Below, piece by piece: positions 1-9,407 of a DNA stretch of 64,000 nt (position 1 is its first letter; each line of letters begins with the position of its first letter). The position numbers and the translations under genes were made by a program. This stretch comes from Mycolicibacterium grossiae. GTDB taxonomy: Bacteria; Actinomycetota; Actinomycetes; Mycobacteriales; Mycobacteriaceae. The stretch is from contig NZ_CP043474.1 in the NCBI RefSeq assembly GCF_008329645.1, forward strand, positions 3,410,001 through 3,474,000, given 5' to 3'. The notes under the pieces were generated by a model. The model was given only the letters and a program-made list of their open reading frames with translations. It was not told the origin of the DNA and made no database searches.

Positions 1-477
1 CACGACGATCGCCGCGAGGACCGGCCCCGCGCACGGCACGTAGAGCACTCCGAGGGCTAGGCCCATCCCGAAACCGCTGCGACCGGAACCGAATTGGCGC
101 TGCGGGAGCCGCGCGAACGGCTTCTCCAGCAGCGCCTCGACGCGCGGGAAGATCAGCCCCAGGCCGATCGCGACCAGGGCCACCAGCGCGACCCAGCGGA
201 TGGCGTCCTGCGGTAGGTGCAGCAGCGACAGCAGCGCCGACCCGACGAGCGTGACGACGCTGAAACTCGTGACCAGACCGGCGATGACGAGGTAGGGGCG
301 CAGCCGCTGGGCACGACCGACGCGGGTCGCGGTGGCGGTCGCGCCCGTGCCGCCCGGCCCGTCGGTGCCGCCCGCGGGTGTGCTCGAGAAGAACACGACC
401 GGGAGCACCGGGAGGATGCAGGGCGAGATGCCGGTGATGAGGCCACCGAGGAAGCCGATCAGGACGAGTGTGGCCAT
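1..477 (-). CDS. dipZ: DipZ, CcdA-like membrane domain (partial, 3' end outside window)
   Basis: The frame is open from an ATG at 477 to the left edge, giving the first 159 residues. It has the CcdA/DsbD transmembrane domain: a hydrophobic N-terminus with the cysteine motif [11 protein letters not shown] (Cys20), further membrane segments, and the matching motif [12 protein letters not shown] (Cys149). In this family the two membrane cysteines pass electrons from the cytoplasm to an extracytoplasmic thioredoxin-like domain; in M. tuberculosis DipZ that domain is C-terminal, and here it would lie outside the window. The gene is downstream of two fasciclin genes, as expected for the mpt70-dipZ-mpt83 locus. 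Each fasciclin protein has a conserved cysteine pair, so a role in their disulfide handling is plausible but inferred. Confidence 0.85.
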   Translation of the reverse strand, partial: MATLVLIGFLGGLITGISPCILPVLPVVFFSSTPAGGTDGPGGTGATATATRVGRAQRLRPYLVIAGLVTSFSVVTLVGSALLSLLHLPQDAIRWVALVALVAIGLGLIFPRVEALLEKPFARLPQRQFGSGRSGFGMGLALGVLYVPCAGPVLAAIVV

Positions 478-580
478 GTCAGTGCTTCGTTGCCGGACTG
501 CCCGCGGATGGGTGCATGACAGGGGAAACGCCTTCGAGCGCTGCGGCATTCACCCCGGCAGGCGAGGTGTCCCCACAACG

Positions 581-612
581 ACGTCAGCCCGGCCTCGCGG
601 CCGGGCTGACGT
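581..612 (-). terminator. Hairpin terminator after the secreted fasciclin gene
   Basis: A perfect 13-bp stem (581-593 with 600-612) encloses a 6-base loop. It starts 15 bases past the stop codon of the fasciclin gene on the minus strand. No U-run follows, which is usual for mycobacterial hairpin terminators. It may limit read-through into dipZ. Confidence 0.6.
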
Positions 613-626
613 GTGAAGCGGGGTGA

Positions 627-1229
627 TCACATCGGGGGCATGAGCACCGTGTCGATGAGGTAGACCGTGGCGTTGGCGGTCTTGACGCCGCCGCACACCA
701 CCGAGGCGTCATTCACCTTCAGGTCCTCGCCCATGCCCATGGCCGCGTTGGTGACGGTGACGTCGGCGCCCTGCAGGGTCTTGTGCGTACCGACCACCTG
801 CGCCGGGCTGGCCTGGCCCTCCACCACGTGGTAGGTCAGGATCTTGGTCAGCAGGTCCGAATCGGTCTTCAGCTTCTCGATCGTGGCCGGGTCGATCTTC
901 GCGAACGCGTCGTCGGTCGGCGCGAACACCGTCAGACCGGGGTTGGAGTTCAGCGTGTCGACCAGGTTGACGTTCGGGTTGAGCTTGCCCGAGAGCGCCG
1001 CGGTGAGGGTCTTGAGCATCGGGTTGTTCGACGCGGCGACCGCGACCGGGTCCATCGCCATGCCGGTGACCGAGGCGGGGCCGACGGGATTCTGCGCGGC
1101 GTAGGCGGCGCAGCCGGGGCCCACCAGGCCGGTGGCGGGCTCGGCGGCCGCGGTGCCCGCGGCGGAGAACAGCAGGCCGGCCGCGGCGGCGGCGCTGACC
1201 GTGGAACACAGCAGGGTCTTGACGTTCAT
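627..1229 (-). CDS. Secreted fasciclin-domain protein (MPT70-like)
   Basis: The 200-residue protein has a cleavable signal peptide (about residues 1-29, ending ...GTAAA-EP) and no lipobox, followed by one FAS1 domain with the conserved segments [13 protein letters not shown] and [10 protein letters not shown]. Two cysteines (GPGCAAY near the mature N-terminus and VVCGG near the C-terminus) probably form a disulfide, as in MPT70. The start is the ATG at 1229, which has an AAGGA ribosome site about 8 bases upstream; the frame runs further upstream but has no signal sequence there. It follows a lipoprotein paralogue and precedes dipZ. Members of this family are exported mycobacterial antigens; the ligand is not established. 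Confidence 0.88.
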   Translation of the reverse strand: MNVKTLLCSTVSAAAAAGLLFSAAGTAAAEPATGLVGPGCAAYAAQNPVGPASVTGMAMDPVAVAASNNPMLKTLTAALSGKLNPNVNLVDTLNSNPGLTVFAPTDDAFAKIDPATIEKLKTDSDLLTKILTYHVVEGQASPAQVVGTHKTLQGADVTVTNAAMGMGEDLKVNDASVVCGGVKTANATVYLIDTVLMPPM

Positions 1230-1287
1230 GGGGATCGTCCTTCCGGGTGAGGGGTTGAGGGGTGAGGGATCTGGTGGAGAGCACGGG

Positions 1288-1330
1288 CGGTGTGCCGGCG
1301 CGAGCACGGGGATGGAGCGCCGGCACACCG
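1288..1330 (-). terminator. Long hairpin between the two fasciclin genes
   Basis: A perfect 14-bp stem (1288-1301 with 1317-1330) has a 15-base loop and lies 28 bases past the stop codon of the upstream fasciclin lipoprotein on the minus strand. It probably ends or attenuates that transcript. Confidence 0.55.
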
Positions 1331-1358
1331 CTCGTGGGTCAGGGGGTGATCAGCGGGC

Positions 1359-2045
1359 TCAGGCCGGCGGCATCAGCACGGTGTCGATGAGGTACACCGT
1401 GGCGTTGGCGGTCTTCACGCCACCGCAGACCAGGCCGGCGTCGTTGACCTTGAGGTCGGCGCCGGAGCCGGTGACGTTGACGTTGGCGCCCTGCAGGGTC
1501 TTGTGCTCACCGGCGACCTGCGCGGGGCTGGCCTGGCCCTCGACCACGTGGTAGGTCAGGATGCTGGTCAGCAGGTCCGAATCGGTCTTCAGCTTCTCGA
1601 TCGTGGCCGGATCGATCTTCGCGAACGCGTCGTCGGTCGGCGCGAACACCGTCAGACCGGGGTTGGAGTTCAGCGTCTCGACGAGGTTGACGTTCGGGTT
1701 GAGCTTGCCCGAGAGCGCTTGGGTGAGCGTCTTGAGCATCGGGTTGTTCGACGCGGCGACGGCCACCGGGTCCTGGGCCATGCCGGTGACCGAGGCGGGG
1801 CCGCTCGGGTTCTGCTCGGCGTAGGCGGAGCAGCCGTTGCCCACGAGGTTGGCGGCGGGGTCGGCCGCGGCGCTGGAACTCGGCGCCGACGAGGAACTCA
1901 TCACGCTGGAGGAGATGCTGCTGGCGCTGCTGGAGACGCTGCTGGCGGTGCTGCTCGCCTCCTCGCTCGAACAGGCCGAGAGGCCGAGGATCGCGATCGC
2001 GCTCAGTCCTGCTGCCGTCACGGCCCTGCGGTGCGTCGAACTCAT
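1359..2045 (-). CDS. Fasciclin-domain lipoprotein (MPT83-like)
   Basis: The 228-residue protein has a lipoprotein signal with lipobox LSAC (Cys25), then a serine/alanine-rich linker (about 26-60) that probably spans the cell wall, then one FAS1 domain. The domain is almost identical to the neighbouring secreted paralogue, even at the DNA level: 845-956 and 1565-1676 differ at one position. The same cysteine pair is present. This pairing of a lipoprotein and a secreted form matches MPT83 and MPT70. Here, however, the lipoprotein gene comes first and dipZ last, whereas in M. tuberculosis dipZ lies between the two. The gene is divergent from dxr across 161 bp. Confidence 0.9.
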   Translation of the reverse strand: MSSTHRRAVTAAGLSAIAILGLSACSSEEASSTASSVSSSASSISSSVMSSSSAPSSSAAADPAANLVGNGCSAYAEQNPSGPASVTGMAQDPVAVAASNNPMLKTLTQALSGKLNPNVNLVETLNSNPGLTVFAPTDDAFAKIDPATIEKLKTDSDLLTSILTYHVVEGQASPAQVAGEHKTLQGANVNVTGSGADLKVNDAGLVCGGVKTANATVYLIDTVLMPPA

Positions 2046-2109
2046 CAGTGATCACTCCCATGTGTCTGGGACGACGACGTCGTCGCCCCGAGGTCGGTTG
2101 ACGCGGGGG

Positions 2110-2136
2110 ATTCGGGCCGCCGTCGACAGCGGATCG
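2110..2136 (-). promoter_or_regulatory. Possible SigK-type promoter for the fasciclin lipoprotein
   Basis: On the minus strand CGATCC (2136-2131) and CCGAAT (2115-2110) are separated by 15 bases, about 65 bases upstream of the start. The mpt70/mpt83 genes of M. tuberculosis are controlled by SigK, whose promoters I recall as CCATCC-like and CCGAAT-like. One hexamer is imperfect and the spacer is short, so this is tentative. Confidence 0.25.
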
Positions 2137-2206
2137 GTTCGGGGAGGTCTGCGTCACATACGCGTCACTTTTCGGTCGCAGCGCCCACGGGCGGCACAAT
2201 GGTGCG

Positions 2207-3388
2207 GTGACCTCCGACCGGCTCCGCGTCCTGATCCTGGGCAGCACCGGTTCCATCGGCACCCAGGCACTCGAGGTGATCGCCGCCAACCCGGACCGCT
2301 TCGAGGTCGTCGGCCTCGCCGCCGGCGGTGGCAACGCCGACCTGCTGGCCCGGCAGCGGGCCGAGACCGGTGTCTCCGCCGTCGCCGTCGCCGACCCGGA
2401 GGCGGCCGCGCGCATCGGCGACGTCCCCTTCGCCGGCCCCGACGCGGCGACCCGGCTCGTCGAGGAGACCGGTGCCGACGTCGTGCTGAACGCCCTCGTC
2501 GGTGCGCTGGGCCTGCGGCCCACGCTGGCGGCGCTGGCCACGGGCGCCCGGCTGGCGCTGGCGAACAAGGAGTCGCTCGTCGCGGGCGGCCCGCTGGTGC
2601 TCGACGCCGCGGCGCCCGGCCAGATCGTCCCCGTCGACTCCGAGCACTCGGCGCTGGCGCAGTGCCTGCGCGGCGGCAGCGCCGACGAAGTGGCGAAGCT
2701 CGTCCTGACCGCGTCGGGCGGACCGTTCCGCGGATGGACGGCCGACGCGCTGGAGTCCGTCACCCCCGAGCAGGCCGGTGCCCACCCGACGTGGTCGATG
2801 GGCCCGATGAACACGCTGAACTCGGCGTCGCTGGTCAACAAGGGGCTCGAGCTGATCGAGACGCACCTGCTGTTCGGCGTTCCGTACGACCGCATCGACG
2901 TCGTCGTGCACCCGCAGTCGATCGTGCACTCGATGGTGACGTTCACCGACGGGTCGACGCTGGCGCAGGCCAGCCCGCCCGACATGAGACTGCCGATCGC
3001 CCTGGCGCTCGGCTGGCCGGCCCGGGTACCGGGTGCCGCGCCCGCCTGCGACTTCACCACCGCGTCCACCTGGACCTTCGAGCCGCTCGACGACGAGGTG
3101 TTCCCCGCCGTCGCCCTGGCCCGGCACGCCGGCGTGACCGGCGGCTGCATGACCGCGGTCTACAACGCCGCGAACGAGGAGGCCGCCGAGGCGTTCCTCG
3201 CCGGCCGGATCGGCTTCCCGGCCATCGTGCGCATCGTCGGTGACGTGCTGCACGCCGCAGGCCAGTGGGCGGCCCGACCAGCTACCGTGGAAGACGTACT
3301 CGACGCGCAGGACTGGGCACGGGCGACGGCCCGGACGTTCTTCGGGGCCCACCGGCGCGCGCAGGAGGAGGTCGTAGGAACCCGATGA
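2207..3388 (+). CDS. dxr: 1-deoxy-D-xylulose 5-phosphate reductoisomerase
   Basis: Dxr (IspC) converts DXP to 2-C-methyl-D-erythritol 4-phosphate with NADPH, the first committed step of the non-mevalonate isoprenoid pathway. The 393-residue protein has the N-terminal NADPH loop [10 protein letters not shown], the active-site segments [10 protein letters not shown] (near 120) and PVDSEHSAL (near 143), and the C-terminal NAANEEA motif. The GTG at 2207 is chosen because a -10-like CACAAT ends 6 bases upstream, suggesting a leaderless transcript, and because the Rossmann strand begins at once. It overlaps rip1 by ATGA. The M. tuberculosis protein is about 20 residues longer, mostly at the C-terminus. 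Confidence 0.96.
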   Translation: MTSDRLRVLILGSTGSIGTQALEVIAANPDRFEVVGLAAGGGNADLLARQRAETGVSAVAVADPEAAARIGDVPFAGPDAATRLVEETGADVVLNALVGALGLRPTLAALATGARLALANKESLVAGGPLVLDAAAPGQIVPVDSEHSALAQCLRGGSADEVAKLVLTASGGPFRGWTADALESVTPEQAGAHPTWSMGPMNTLNSASLVNKGLELIETHLLFGVPYDRIDVVVHPQSIVHSMVTFTDGSTLAQASPPDMRLPIALALGWPARVPGAAPACDFTTASTWTFEPLDDEVFPAVALARHAGVTGGCMTAVYNAANEEAAEAFLAGRIGFPAIVRIVGDVLHAAGQWAARPATVEDVLDAQDWARATARTFFGAHRRAQEEVVGTR

Positions 3389-4614
3389 TGTTCGCAACGG
3401 GCATCGTGCTGTTCGCCCTGGCCATCCTCGTCTCGGTGGCCCTGCACGAATGCGGCCACATGTGGGTCGCGCGCGCCACCGGCATGAAAGTGCGACGCTA
3501 CTTCGTCGGTTTCGGCCCGACCGTGTGGTCGACCATGCGGCCCAACCGGCTCGGGCAGACCGAGTACGGCGTCAAGGCCATCCCGCTCGGCGGCTTCTGC
3601 GACATCGCCGGCATGACCGCCGTCGAGGAACTCACCCCGGACGAGCGGCCCTACGCGATGTTCCGGCAGAAGGTGTGGAAGCGCGTCGCGGTGCTGTTCG
3701 CCGGCCCCGGCATGAACTTCGTCATCGGCCTCGCGCTGATCTACGGCATCGCCATCGCCTGGGGACTGCCGAACCTGCACCAGCCCACCAACGCCATGGT
3801 CGGTGAAACCGCCTGCGTCGCTTCGCAGGTCAGCAAGGACCAGATGGGGGAGTGCACCGGACCCGGCCCCGCGTCGCTGGCGGGCATCCGCACCGGCGAC
3901 GTCGTGACCAAGGTCGGCGACACGTCGGTCGGCACCTTCGACGAACTGGTCGCCGCGGTGCGCAAGCTCGACGGCCCCACGGCGTTCACCGTGCAGCGCG
4001 CGGAGAACGGCCAGACCCGCGAGTTCACCACCACCGTGGACGTCACGCCCACCCAGCGCTTCACGTCGACGGATGCGTCGGCTCCCACCAGGGTCGGGGC
4101 CGTCGGCATCGCACCGGCGACGTTCGGGCCGACGCAGTACAACCCGCTCTCGGCGGTGCCCGCGACGTTCGCATTCACCGGCGACCTGGCGGTGGAGCTG
4201 GGCAAGTCGCTGGCGAAGATCCCCAGCAAGGTGGGTGCGCTGGTCGACGCCATCGGCGGCGGCGAGCGCGACAAGGAGACGCCGATCAGCGTCGTCGGCG
4301 CCAGCATCATCGGCGGCGACACCGTCGAGGCCGGCCTGTGGGTGATGTTCTGGTTCTTCCTCGCCCAGCTGAACTTCGTGCTGGGTGCGGTGAACCTGCT
4401 GCCGCTGCTGCCGTTCGACGGCGGGCACATCGCGATCGCGACCTACGAGAAGATCCGCGACATGATCCGCCGGGCCCGCGGCATGGTGGCCGCCGGGCCG
4501 GTGAACTACCTGAAGTTGATGCCCGCCACCTACGTCGTGCTCGTCGTCGTGGGCGGCTACATGCTGTTGACGGTCACCGCCGACCTCGTCAACCCCATCC
4601 GGCTCTTCCAGTAG
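3385..4614 (+). CDS. rip1: Site-2 intramembrane zinc metalloprotease Rip1
   Basis: Rip1 is a membrane-embedded protease that cleaves anti-sigma factors and other membrane proteins within the bilayer. The 409-residue protein shows the zinc motif HECGH in the first membrane helix (His21, His25), a central PDZ domain and, near the C-terminus, the third-ligand motif LLPFDGGH (Asp345) inside another helix. The ATG at 3385 overlaps the dxr stop as ATGA; an in-frame upstream start would lie inside dxr and add a non-membrane segment. The dxr-rip1-ispG order is conserved in mycobacteria. Length matches the family. Confidence 0.95.
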   Translation: MMFATGIVLFALAILVSVALHECGHMWVARATGMKVRRYFVGFGPTVWSTMRPNRLGQTEYGVKAIPLGGFCDIAGMTAVEELTPDERPYAMFRQKVWKRVAVLFAGPGMNFVIGLALIYGIAIAWGLPNLHQPTNAMVGETACVASQVSKDQMGECTGPGPASLAGIRTGDVVTKVGDTSVGTFDELVAAVRKLDGPTAFTVQRAENGQTREFTTTVDVTPTQRFTSTDASAPTRVGAVGIAPATFGPTQYNPLSAVPATFAFTGDLAVELGKSLAKIPSKVGALVDAIGGGERDKETPISVVGASIIGGDTVEAGLWVMFWFFLAQLNFVLGAVNLLPLLPFDGGHIAIATYEKIRDMIRRARGMVAAGPVNYLKLMPATYVVLVVVGGYMLLTVTADLVNPIRLFQ

Positions 4615-4639
4615 TCGGCCGTACCGAGAGAAGGAACGC

Positions 4640-5800
4640 ATGACCTCCATCGGCCTGGGCATGCCGGCGCCTCCGCCGCCCGTCCTGGCGCCGCGCCGCG
4701 CGACCCGCCAGTTGATGGTCGGCGACGTCGGCGTCGGCAGCGAGCACCCCATCGCGGTGCAGTCGATGTGCACCACCAAGACCCACGACATCAACGCGAC
4801 GCTGCAGCAGATCGCCGAACTCACCGCGTCGGGCTGCGACATCGTGCGCGTGGCCTGCCCACGGCAGGAGGACGCCGACGCGCTGCCGGCGATCGCCGCC
4901 AAGTCGCAGATCCCGGTGATCGCCGACATCCACTTCCAGCCCAAGTACATCTTCGCCGCGATCGACGCGGGTTGCGCCGCGGTGCGCGTCAACCCCGGCA
5001 ACATCAAGGAGTTCGACGGCCGGGTCAAGGAGGTCGCCAAGGCGGCCGGAGCCGCGGGGATCCCGATCCGCATCGGCGTCAACGCCGGCTCGCTGGACAA
5101 GCGGTTCATGGACAAGTACGGCAAGGCGACGCCCGAGGCGCTCGTCGAGTCGGCGCTGTGGGAGGCGTCGCTGTTCGAGGAGCACGGCTTCGGCGACATC
5201 AAGATCAGCGTCAAGCACAACGACCCCGTCATCATGGTCGCGGCCTACGAGCTGCTCGCGTCCAAGTGCGACTACCCGCTGCACCTCGGCGTGACCGAGG
5301 CGGGGCCGGCGTTCCAGGGCACCATCAAGTCGGCCGTCGCGTTCGGCGCCCTGCTGAGCAAGGGCATCGGCGACACCATCCGCGTTTCGCTGTCCGCGCC
5401 GCCGGCCGAGGAGGTCAAGGTGGGCAACCAGATCCTCGAGTCGCTGAACCTGCGGCCGCGCGGTCTGGAGATCGTGTCGTGCCCGTCCTGCGGGCGCGCC
5501 CAGGTCGACGTCTACCGGCTCGCCAACGAGGTGACCGCCGGGCTCGAGGGCATGGAGGTGCCGCTGCGCGTGGCCGTCATGGGCTGCGTCGTCAACGGAC
5601 CCGGCGAGGCCCGCGAGGCCGACCTCGGGGTGGCCTCCGGCAACGGCAAGGGCCAGATCTTCGTCAAGGGCGAGGTCATCAAGACCGTGCCCGAGGCGCT
5701 GATCGTCGAGACGCTGATCGAGGAGGCCATGCGGATCGCCGCCGAGAGCGAGGACGACGGGGCGTCTGCCAGCGGTCCTCCCGTGGTGACCGTAAGCTGA
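4640..5800 (+). CDS. ispG: 4-hydroxy-3-methylbut-2-enyl diphosphate synthase
   Basis: IspG (GcpE) reductively opens methylerythritol cyclodiphosphate to HMBPP using a [4Fe-4S] cluster, the penultimate step of the pathway begun by Dxr. The 386-residue protein has an N-terminal TIM-barrel (for example QSMCTTKT and RVNPGNIK) and the C-terminal cluster domain with the three cysteine ligands Cys281 and Cys284 (CPSCGR) and Cys316 ([11 protein letters not shown]). The start at 4640 has GAGAGAAGGA just upstream, and 25 bases separate it from rip1, so it is probably in the same operon. Confidence 0.97.
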   Translation: MTSIGLGMPAPPPPVLAPRRATRQLMVGDVGVGSEHPIAVQSMCTTKTHDINATLQQIAELTASGCDIVRVACPRQEDADALPAIAAKSQIPVIADIHFQPKYIFAAIDAGCAAVRVNPGNIKEFDGRVKEVAKAAGAAGIPIRIGVNAGSLDKRFMDKYGKATPEALVESALWEASLFEEHGFGDIKISVKHNDPVIMVAAYELLASKCDYPLHLGVTEAGPAFQGTIKSAVAFGALLSKGIGDTIRVSLSAPPAEEVKVGNQILESLNLRPRGLEIVSCPSCGRAQVDVYRLANEVTAGLEGMEVPLRVAVMGCVVNGPGEAREADLGVASGNGKGQIFVKGEVIKTVPEALIVETLIEEAMRIAAESEDDGASASGPPVVTVS

Positions 5801-5853
5801 ATCCAGCCCCTGTGAGCGGGGTCACCGCCGAAGCCCGCCGAGAAAGAGTCCCG

Positions 5854-6708
5854 ATGTCGGCTCCTCCGCTGTTTCGTCTCGCCGACGATCGACGCGTGAC
5901 GGTGGTCCGCGACGCCGCGGCCGTGCACCGGGTGCTCGACGCGGACCCGGTCGGTACGTGCATGGTGGCGTCCCGGGTGGTCGATCACGGCGTGGACCCG
6001 ACGGCGATCGGCGGCGAGCTGTGGACCCGCCGCGAACCCGGTGAGTCGCTGTGCTTCGCCGGGGCGAATCTCATTCCGCTACGCGGCCGGGTGTCCGACG
6101 TGCACGCGTTCGCCGACAAGGCGATGAGTGCGCCGCGCCGCTGCTCGTCGCTCGTCGGGCACGCCGAGTTGGTGCTGCCGATGTGGTCGCGGCTGGAACG
6201 GGCCTGGGGCCCCGCGCGCGACGTTCGCGAGGACCAGCCGCTGATGGCGCTCGACCGCGAACCGCAGTGCGCCGTCGACCGGGCGGTGCGGCCGGTGCGG
6301 ATGGACGAACTCGACGCCTACCTGGTGGCCGCCATCGACATGTTCATCGGCGAGGTCGGCATCGATCCGCGGCTCGGCGACGGCGGCCGCGGTTACCGCC
6401 GCCGGGTGGCCGGACTGATCGCGGCCGGACGGGCGTGGGCGCGCTTCGAGCGCGGCGAGGTGGTGTTCAAGGCCGAGGTGGGCTCGCAATCGCCGGCCGT
6501 GGGACAGATCCAGGGCGTGTGGGTGCATCCGGACCGGCGCGGCCAGGGCCTCGGCGCCGGCGGAACTGCGGCGCTCGCCGGCGCGGTGGTCGGCAGCGGG
6601 CGCATCGCCAGCCTCTACGTCAACGCGTTCAACAGCGTTGCGCGGGCGACCTACGACCGGATCGGCTTCACCCAGGTCGGCACCTTCGCGACCGTCTTGC
6701 TGGACTGA
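5854..6708 (+). CDS. GNAT-family acetyltransferase (DUF4081 type)
   Basis: The 284-residue protein has a divergent N-terminal half followed by a C-terminal GNAT fold, with the acetyl-CoA loop VHPDRRGQGLGAGG and the C-terminal segment YDRIGFTQVGTF. It matches the acetyltransferase that follows ispG in M. tuberculosis (Rv2867c). The substrate is unknown. The ATG at 5854 is 53 bases after ispG, has GAGAAAGAG upstream, and gives the expected length; the frame is open far upstream inside ispG, but that part is antisense-like noise. A TAAGCT at 5794-5799 could be a -10 box giving it its own transcript. Confidence 0.85.
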   Translation: MSAPPLFRLADDRRVTVVRDAAAVHRVLDADPVGTCMVASRVVDHGVDPTAIGGELWTRREPGESLCFAGANLIPLRGRVSDVHAFADKAMSAPRRCSSLVGHAELVLPMWSRLERAWGPARDVREDQPLMALDREPQCAVDRAVRPVRMDELDAYLVAAIDMFIGEVGIDPRLGDGGRGYRRRVAGLIAAGRAWARFERGEVVFKAEVGSQSPAVGQIQGVWVHPDRRGQGLGAGGTAALAGAVVGSGRIASLYVNAFNSVARATYDRIGFTQVGTFATVLLD

Positions 6709-6768
6709 CCGCCGCCCCCGTCGCCCGCCGCCCCCGTCGCCCGCCGCCCGGTTGGCGGACGCCCCCGT

Positions 6769-6831
6769 CGCCGAAATGACGTTTTCTGCGCTCGAGCCGT
6801 GCGCGTGAGCGCAGGGAATGTCATTTCGGCG
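6769..6831 (+). repeat. 63-base palindromic element with near-continuous 25-bp stem
   Basis: Outer arms CGCCGAAATGAC (6769-6780) and its exact complement (6820-6831) flank inner arms CTGCGCTC (6786-6793) and complement (6807-6814). The 5-base segments between them pair with two A-U and three G-U pairs in plus-strand RNA, so the stem is about 25 bp with a 13-base loop. Two tandem 16-base GC-rich copies (6711-6742) precede it. It lies between a GNAT and a penicillin-binding lipoprotein. It could be a terminator or a member of a dispersed palindromic repeat family. Confidence 0.7.
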
Positions 6832-6911
6832 CAGATGCGGTTACGATCGGGTCACCGCGACGCGGTGCGCCTCCACCGAATCGTGTCGTCTCCCTTTTAA
6901 CATCAGCCCCA

Positions 6912-8729
6912 ATGGCATCGCTAACCTCATCCGCATCACGGGCTGCGGCGTTGCTGACGGTCACCGTCGTCGCCGCGGGCGCGTTGAGCGCGTGCACCCC
7001 GAAACCCAACGGTCCCGAACCGGCCGCCGAGGCGTTCTTCGCTGCGCTCGCCACCGGCGACACCGGCACCGCCGCCGAACTGGCGGACAAGCCCGCCGAG
7101 GCCCGCGAGGCGCTCAACGAGGCGTGGAAGGGCCTGCAGGCCACCCACCTCGATGCGCAGATCACGGGCTCGCGCTACGCCGAGGACACCGGCAGCATCA
7201 AATACCGCTACACCTGGCACCTGCCGAAGAACCGCACCTGGTCCTACGACGGTCAGCTCAACATGGTCCGCGACGAGGGCCGCTGGGAAGTGCGGTGGAG
7301 CCAGACCGCGGTGCACCCCAACCTCGGTGAGCACCAGACCTTCGCGCTGCGGTCGGATGCGCCCCGGCGCGCGTCGGTCAACGAACACGGCGGCAGCGAC
7401 GTCCTGGTGCCGGGCTACCGGTACGGCTACGCCCTGGACGCCAAGGCCGCCGGCGGCGCGCTGATGCCGACGGCCACCGCCGTCGCCGATGCGCTGCGCC
7501 CCTTCGACCCCACCCTGGACCCGCAGCGTCTCGCCGAGCTGGCGAGTTCCTCGCCGTCGCCGATGACGCTCGTGACGTTGAACCAGGCGGACCACGACCG
7601 GGTGCAGCCCGCGCTCGCCGACCGGCCCGGCGTGGTCGTCACCCCGCAGCCCGATCTGCTGCCCACCGACCCGACCTTTGCGCCGGCGATCATCAACCAG
7701 GTCAAGACCGCGGTCACCGACCAGCTCGACGGCGAGGCCGGCTGGCAGGTGGTGAGCGTCAACCAGAACGGCGCCGAGGTCGACGTGCTCAACGAGGTGC
7801 CGGGCAACCCGGCTCCCTCGGTGACGATCAGCCTGGACCGCGCGGTGCAGAACGCCGCGCAGGACGCGGTGAACATGGTCGGCAGGAAGGCCATGCTCGT
7901 CGCCATCAAGCCGTCGACCGGCGAGATCCTCGCCGTCGCGCAGAACGCCGCGGCCGACCAGGACGGTCCGACGGCGACGATGGGTCTCTACCCGCCGGGC
8001 TCGACCTTCAAGATCATCACGGCGGGCGCCGCGATCGACCGCGGCATGGCCACCCCCAACACGCTGCTCGGCTGCCCGGGCCACCTCGACATCGGCCACC
8101 GCACGGTGCCCAACTACGGCGGCTTCGACCTCGGCACGGTGCCGCTGTCGCGGGCGTTCGCCAGCTCCTGCAACACGACGTTCGCCGAACTCGCCAGCAA
8201 GATGCCACCGCGCGGATTGACCAGCGCCGCAGCGCAATACGGCATCGGTCCGGACTACGCGGTGGACGGCATCACCACCGTCACCGGATCGGTGCCGCCG
8301 ACGGTCAACCTCGCCGAGCGCACCGAGGACGGCTTCGGCCAGGGCAAGGTGCTCGTCAGCCCGTTCGGCATGGCGCTGGTCGCGGCGACGGTCGCCGCCG
8401 GCCACACGCCGGTGCCGCAGTTGATCGCCGGGCGGCCCACGCAGATCACCGACGCGGGTCCGCCGATCTCGCCGACCATGATCGACGGGTTGCGGCCGAT
8501 GATGCGCCTCGTCGTCACCAACGGCACCGCCAAGGACCTCAACGGTGCCGGCGACGTGCGCGGCAAGACCGGCGAGGCCGAGTTCGCCGGCGGGTCGCAC
8601 GCCTGGTTCGCCGGCTATCGGGGCGACCTGGCCTTCGCGGCGCTGATCGTTGGGGGCGGCAGTTCGGAGTACGCGGTGCGGATGTGCCGCGACATGTTCG
8701 CCGGCCTGCCGCCCGACTACCTGGCGTGA
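6912..8729 (+). CDS. Penicillin-binding lipoprotein (D,D-transpeptidase)
   Basis: This is a class B penicillin-binding protein anchored as a lipoprotein, expected to cross-link peptidoglycan outside the membrane. The 605 residues comprise a lipoprotein signal (lipobox LSAC, Cys28), an NTF2-like MecA N-terminal domain (about 35-150), a dimerisation region and a transpeptidase domain with STFK (nucleophile Ser364), SCN (Ser419-Asn421) and KTG (552-554). The equivalent in M. tuberculosis is Rv2864c, and a homologue called PBP-lipo is important for septal growth in M. abscessus. The ATG at 6912 follows TAACAT (6898-6903) by 8 bases, consistent with a leaderless transcript. Confidence 0.93.
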   Translation: MASLTSSASRAAALLTVTVVAAGALSACTPKPNGPEPAAEAFFAALATGDTGTAAELADKPAEAREALNEAWKGLQATHLDAQITGSRYAEDTGSIKYRYTWHLPKNRTWSYDGQLNMVRDEGRWEVRWSQTAVHPNLGEHQTFALRSDAPRRASVNEHGGSDVLVPGYRYGYALDAKAAGGALMPTATAVADALRPFDPTLDPQRLAELASSSPSPMTLVTLNQADHDRVQPALADRPGVVVTPQPDLLPTDPTFAPAIINQVKTAVTDQLDGEAGWQVVSVNQNGAEVDVLNEVPGNPAPSVTISLDRAVQNAAQDAVNMVGRKAMLVAIKPSTGEILAVAQNAAADQDGPTATMGLYPPGSTFKIITAGAAIDRGMATPNTLLGCPGHLDIGHRTVPNYGGFDLGTVPLSRAFASSCNTTFAELASKMPPRGLTSAAAQYGIGPDYAVDGITTVTGSVPPTVNLAERTEDGFGQGKVLVSPFGMALVAATVAAGHTPVPQLIAGRPTQITDAGPPISPTMIDGLRPMMRLVVTNGTAKDLNGAGDVRGKTGEAEFAGGSHAWFAGYRGDLAFAALIVGGGSSEYAVRMCRDMFAGLPPDYLA

Positions 8730-8789
8730 GCACGGCCACCCCGGTACCGGGCCACGCGGGGTGCGACCGGCGGTACCGTTGAGGACGTC

Positions 8790-9407
8790 ATGACCGGGAT
8801 CGAGGACGACGCCTCGCGCGCGCTGGTGCCCGCCAGCGGCGCCGATGCGCTGCGCATCTCCGACGCCGACCGCAACGGCACACTGCGCCGGCTGCACAAT
8901 GCCGTCGCGTTGGGACTGATCGACATCGACGAGTTCGAGGAACGCTCGGCTGCCGTCGCTCGCGCCCGGATGCAGTCCGAGCTGGCCGCCCTCGTCGGCG
9001 ACCTTCCCGGGCCGGGCGCCATCGTCACCTCCGCAACCGACCGCGTCGAGCTGCGCGGCGTGCTCGGCTCGCTGAAGCGGCAGGGCGAATGGGTGGTGCC
9101 GACGCGTCTGGCACTGCACCGGCGGATGGGGTCGATCGACCTCGATCTGACCAAGGCGCGCTTCGCCGGCCCGATCGTGGTCATCGAACTCGACACGCGG
9201 TTCGGGTCGGTCGAGATCCGCCTGCCCGACGGTGCCAGCGCGTCGATCGACGACGTGGAGGTCATCGTCGGCAGCGCCCGCGACCATCGTCGCGACGCTC
9301 CCGCCGAGGGGCGTCCGCACGTCGTCCTGACCGGCCGCTGCGTCTTCGGGTCAGTGGACATCCGCGGCCCGCGGCGGGCCGTGATGGGCCGCTTCCGGCG
9401 CGGCTGA
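8790..9407 (+). CDS. DUF1707 (SHOCT-like) protein with LiaF-like C-terminus
   Basis: The 205-residue protein begins with a DUF1707 domain (about 20-72: LRISDADRNGTLRRLHNAV ... LIDIDEFEERSAA) and continues with a beta-rich region (RMGSIDLDLTKARF ... FGSVEIRLPDG) resembling the LiaF/cell-wall-active antibiotic response domain. No membrane segment or signal peptide is seen. Proteins of this build are common in Actinobacteria and are often linked to cell-envelope stress, but the function is unknown. A TACCGT at 8774-8779 lies 10 bases upstream of the ATG. Confidence 0.8.
   Translation: MTGIEDDASRALVPASGADALRISDADRNGTLRRLHNAVALGLIDIDEFEERSAAVARARMQSELAALVGDLPGPGAIVTSATDRVELRGVLGSLKRQGEWVVPTRLALHRRMGSIDLDLTKARFAGPIVVIELDTRFGSVEIRLPDGASASIDDVEVIVGSARDHRRDAPAEGRPHVVLTGRCVFGSVDIRGPRRAVMGRFRRG

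Noticed and set aside
1303-1330. SigK promoter in front of the secreted fasciclin gene (CCATCC on the minus strand near 1315)
   Set aside because: No CCGAAT-like -10 follows at a suitable distance, and the hexamer lies in a terminator loop.
3160-5235. Very long open frames on the strand opposite to dxr-rip1-ispG and to other known genes (for example 36192-37619 and 37981-39879)
   Set aside because: They mirror well-recognised genes in other frames, are Arg/His/Asp-rich without domains, and are typical antisense artefacts of high-GC DNA.
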